Shown here in pieces: positions 63,564 through 64,000 of a DNA stretch of 64,000 nucleotides. The position numbers and the translations under genes are program-made. Source of the DNA: Ignavibacteriales bacterium (GTDB lineage Bacteria > Bacteroidota > Ignavibacteria > Ignavibacteriales > Melioribacteraceae); NCBI GenBank assembly GCA_021740915.1, contig JAIOYW010000013.1, positions 1-64,000 of the forward strand. The letters are read 5' to 3'. Positions within the stretch are counted from its first letter, which is position 1. The number at the start of each line of letters is the position of its first letter. The notes beneath the pieces are model-generated. The model worked only from the letters and a program-made list of their open reading frames with translations. It made no database searches and was not told the origin of the DNA.

Positions 63564-64000
63564 TTATTTCCTTTTGGGTCTGTAAAGGTGCGCGCTTTCG
63601 CCAAAGAACACTTCTGCCGCTTCCATAACAGTTTCAGAAAGTGTGGGATGCGGATGGATACTCATTGCAATATCTTTAGCATTCGCAGCCATCTCAATCG
63701 CAAGCACGCCCTCTGCTATCATATCTCCAGCCCCAACACCAACGATGCCCATTCCAATAATACGCTGAGATTCTTTGTCGAAAAGAAGTTTTGTCAATCC
63801 ATCGTTTCTGCCGAGAGTAGATGCCCTTCCACTGGCAGCCCAGGGAAATCGCGCCACTTCGTAATTCAGTCCTTTTTCTTTGGCTTCATTCTCTGTGACT
63901 CCAGCCCAGGCAAGTTCCGGATCGGTAAAAACAACAGCCGGAATTGCTGCCGGCTCAAAAGCGACTTTGTGACCCCGGATGGCCTCAACAGCTACTTTTC
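63564..64000 (-). CDS. lpdA: Dihydrolipoamide dehydrogenase, C-terminal part
   Basis: The frame is open to the window edge and gives the last 145 residues of the E3 flavoprotein of pyruvate/2-oxoglutarate dehydrogenase complexes. [33 protein letters not shown] and the catalytic IHPHPTLSE (His and Glu near the C-terminus) match E. coli LpdA closely. The 5' part, including FAD site and redox disulfide, is outside. It is transcribed leftwards, converging on the LTD gene. Confidence 0.95.
   Translation of the reverse strand, partial: KVAVEAIRGHKVAFEPAAIPAVVFTDPELAWAGVTENEAKEKGLNYEVARFPWAASGRASTLGRNDGLTKLLFDKESQRIIGMGIVGVGAGDMIAEGVLAIEMAANAKDIAMSIHPHPTLSETVMEAAEVFFGESAHLYRPKRK

Noticed and set aside
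1-64000. CRISPR arrays, insertion sequences, integrase or attachment sites, tRNA and rRNA genes
   Set aside because: No regularly spaced repeats, transposase or integrase motifs, or tRNA/rRNA-like sequences were recognised; a covariance-model search would be the decisive test.

Overview
The window reads as ordinary chromosome from a Gram-negative member of the Bacteroidota/Chlorobiota lineage, most like the Ignavibacteria. This placement is an inference. It rests on secreted multidomain proteins with GWNMVS-type and FlgD/CHU_C-like C-terminal modules, an S46 dipeptidyl peptidase, a TonB receptor with a carboxypeptidase-regulatory-like N-terminus, a class II photolyase, and many genes with weak or no Shine-Dalgarno sequence or with TTG/GTG starts. 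I recognise no rRNA, tRNA, CRISPR array, insertion sequence, phage or integrase gene. The coding density and operon overlaps look like stable core-plus-accessory chromosome.

Layout, left to right. (1) 1-3383: the 5' part of a large secreted BNR/propeller protein whose 3' end lies outside the window. (2) 3.8-5.9 kb: a NorR-like sigma-54 activator divergent from dps. A near-perfect -24/-12 promoter precedes dps, and three CGATATTTCG repeats lie between the two genes, so this looks like a nitrosative-stress-responsive Dps module. (3) 6.0-7.6 kb: a decaheme cytochrome c coupled to a small membrane cytochrome b-like protein. (4) 7.8-18.8 kb: single genes and short operons (class II photolyase, EVE protein, alpha/beta hydrolase, DUF192 protein, NAD epimerase, deoxyhypusine-synthase-like protein, beta-lactamase-family serine hydrolase with TPRs, S9 peptidase, HD protein, DUF1801/YdeI protein).

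(5) 18.9-25.3 kb: a tightly overlapping minus-strand operon with the lower half of aerobic phenylacetate catabolism (paaH, paaI, paaJ, paaY, paaZ), headed by an ACC-deaminase-like PLP enzyme. The ring epoxidase (paaABCDE), paaG, paaF and paaK are not in the window. (6) 25.4-33.9 kb: a degenerate galactokinase homologue, a TPR protein and aroE on the plus strand. Facing them on the minus strand are a carotenoid/retinol-type oxidoreductase, TrkH, an orphan HAMP membrane protein overlapping trkH, and a PGI/PMI. (7) 34.2-38.4 kb: a protein-folding island of three Hsp20 genes, a CbpA-like J-domain protein and HtpG.

(8) 38.5-50.8 kb: a sugar locus with an unusual two-gene ABC importer (solute-binding protein fused to permease, plus a second permease with a large periplasmic insertion, no ATPase gene). 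It is divergent from a GH130 phosphorylase and a DUF5009/NagX-like membrane acyltransferase. S46 and S9 exopeptidases, a DUF1289 mini-protein, cobO, a HAD-IIA phosphatase and an isochorismatase-like hydrolase follow. (9) 51-63.3 kb: envelope and secreted proteins: a TetR regulator with a TonB-dependent receptor, a protein combining an apparently kinase-like region with an Omp85-type barrel, a SnoaL-thioredoxin lipoprotein, and a 1822-residue protein with seven lamin-tail domains. (10) 63.6 kb to the end: the C-terminal part of dihydrolipoamide dehydrogenase.

Together the genes suggest a heterotroph that degrades peptides and (probably mannose-containing) oligosaccharides, can finish oxygen-dependent phenylacetate breakdown, and has electron-transfer and NO/oxidative-stress functions.
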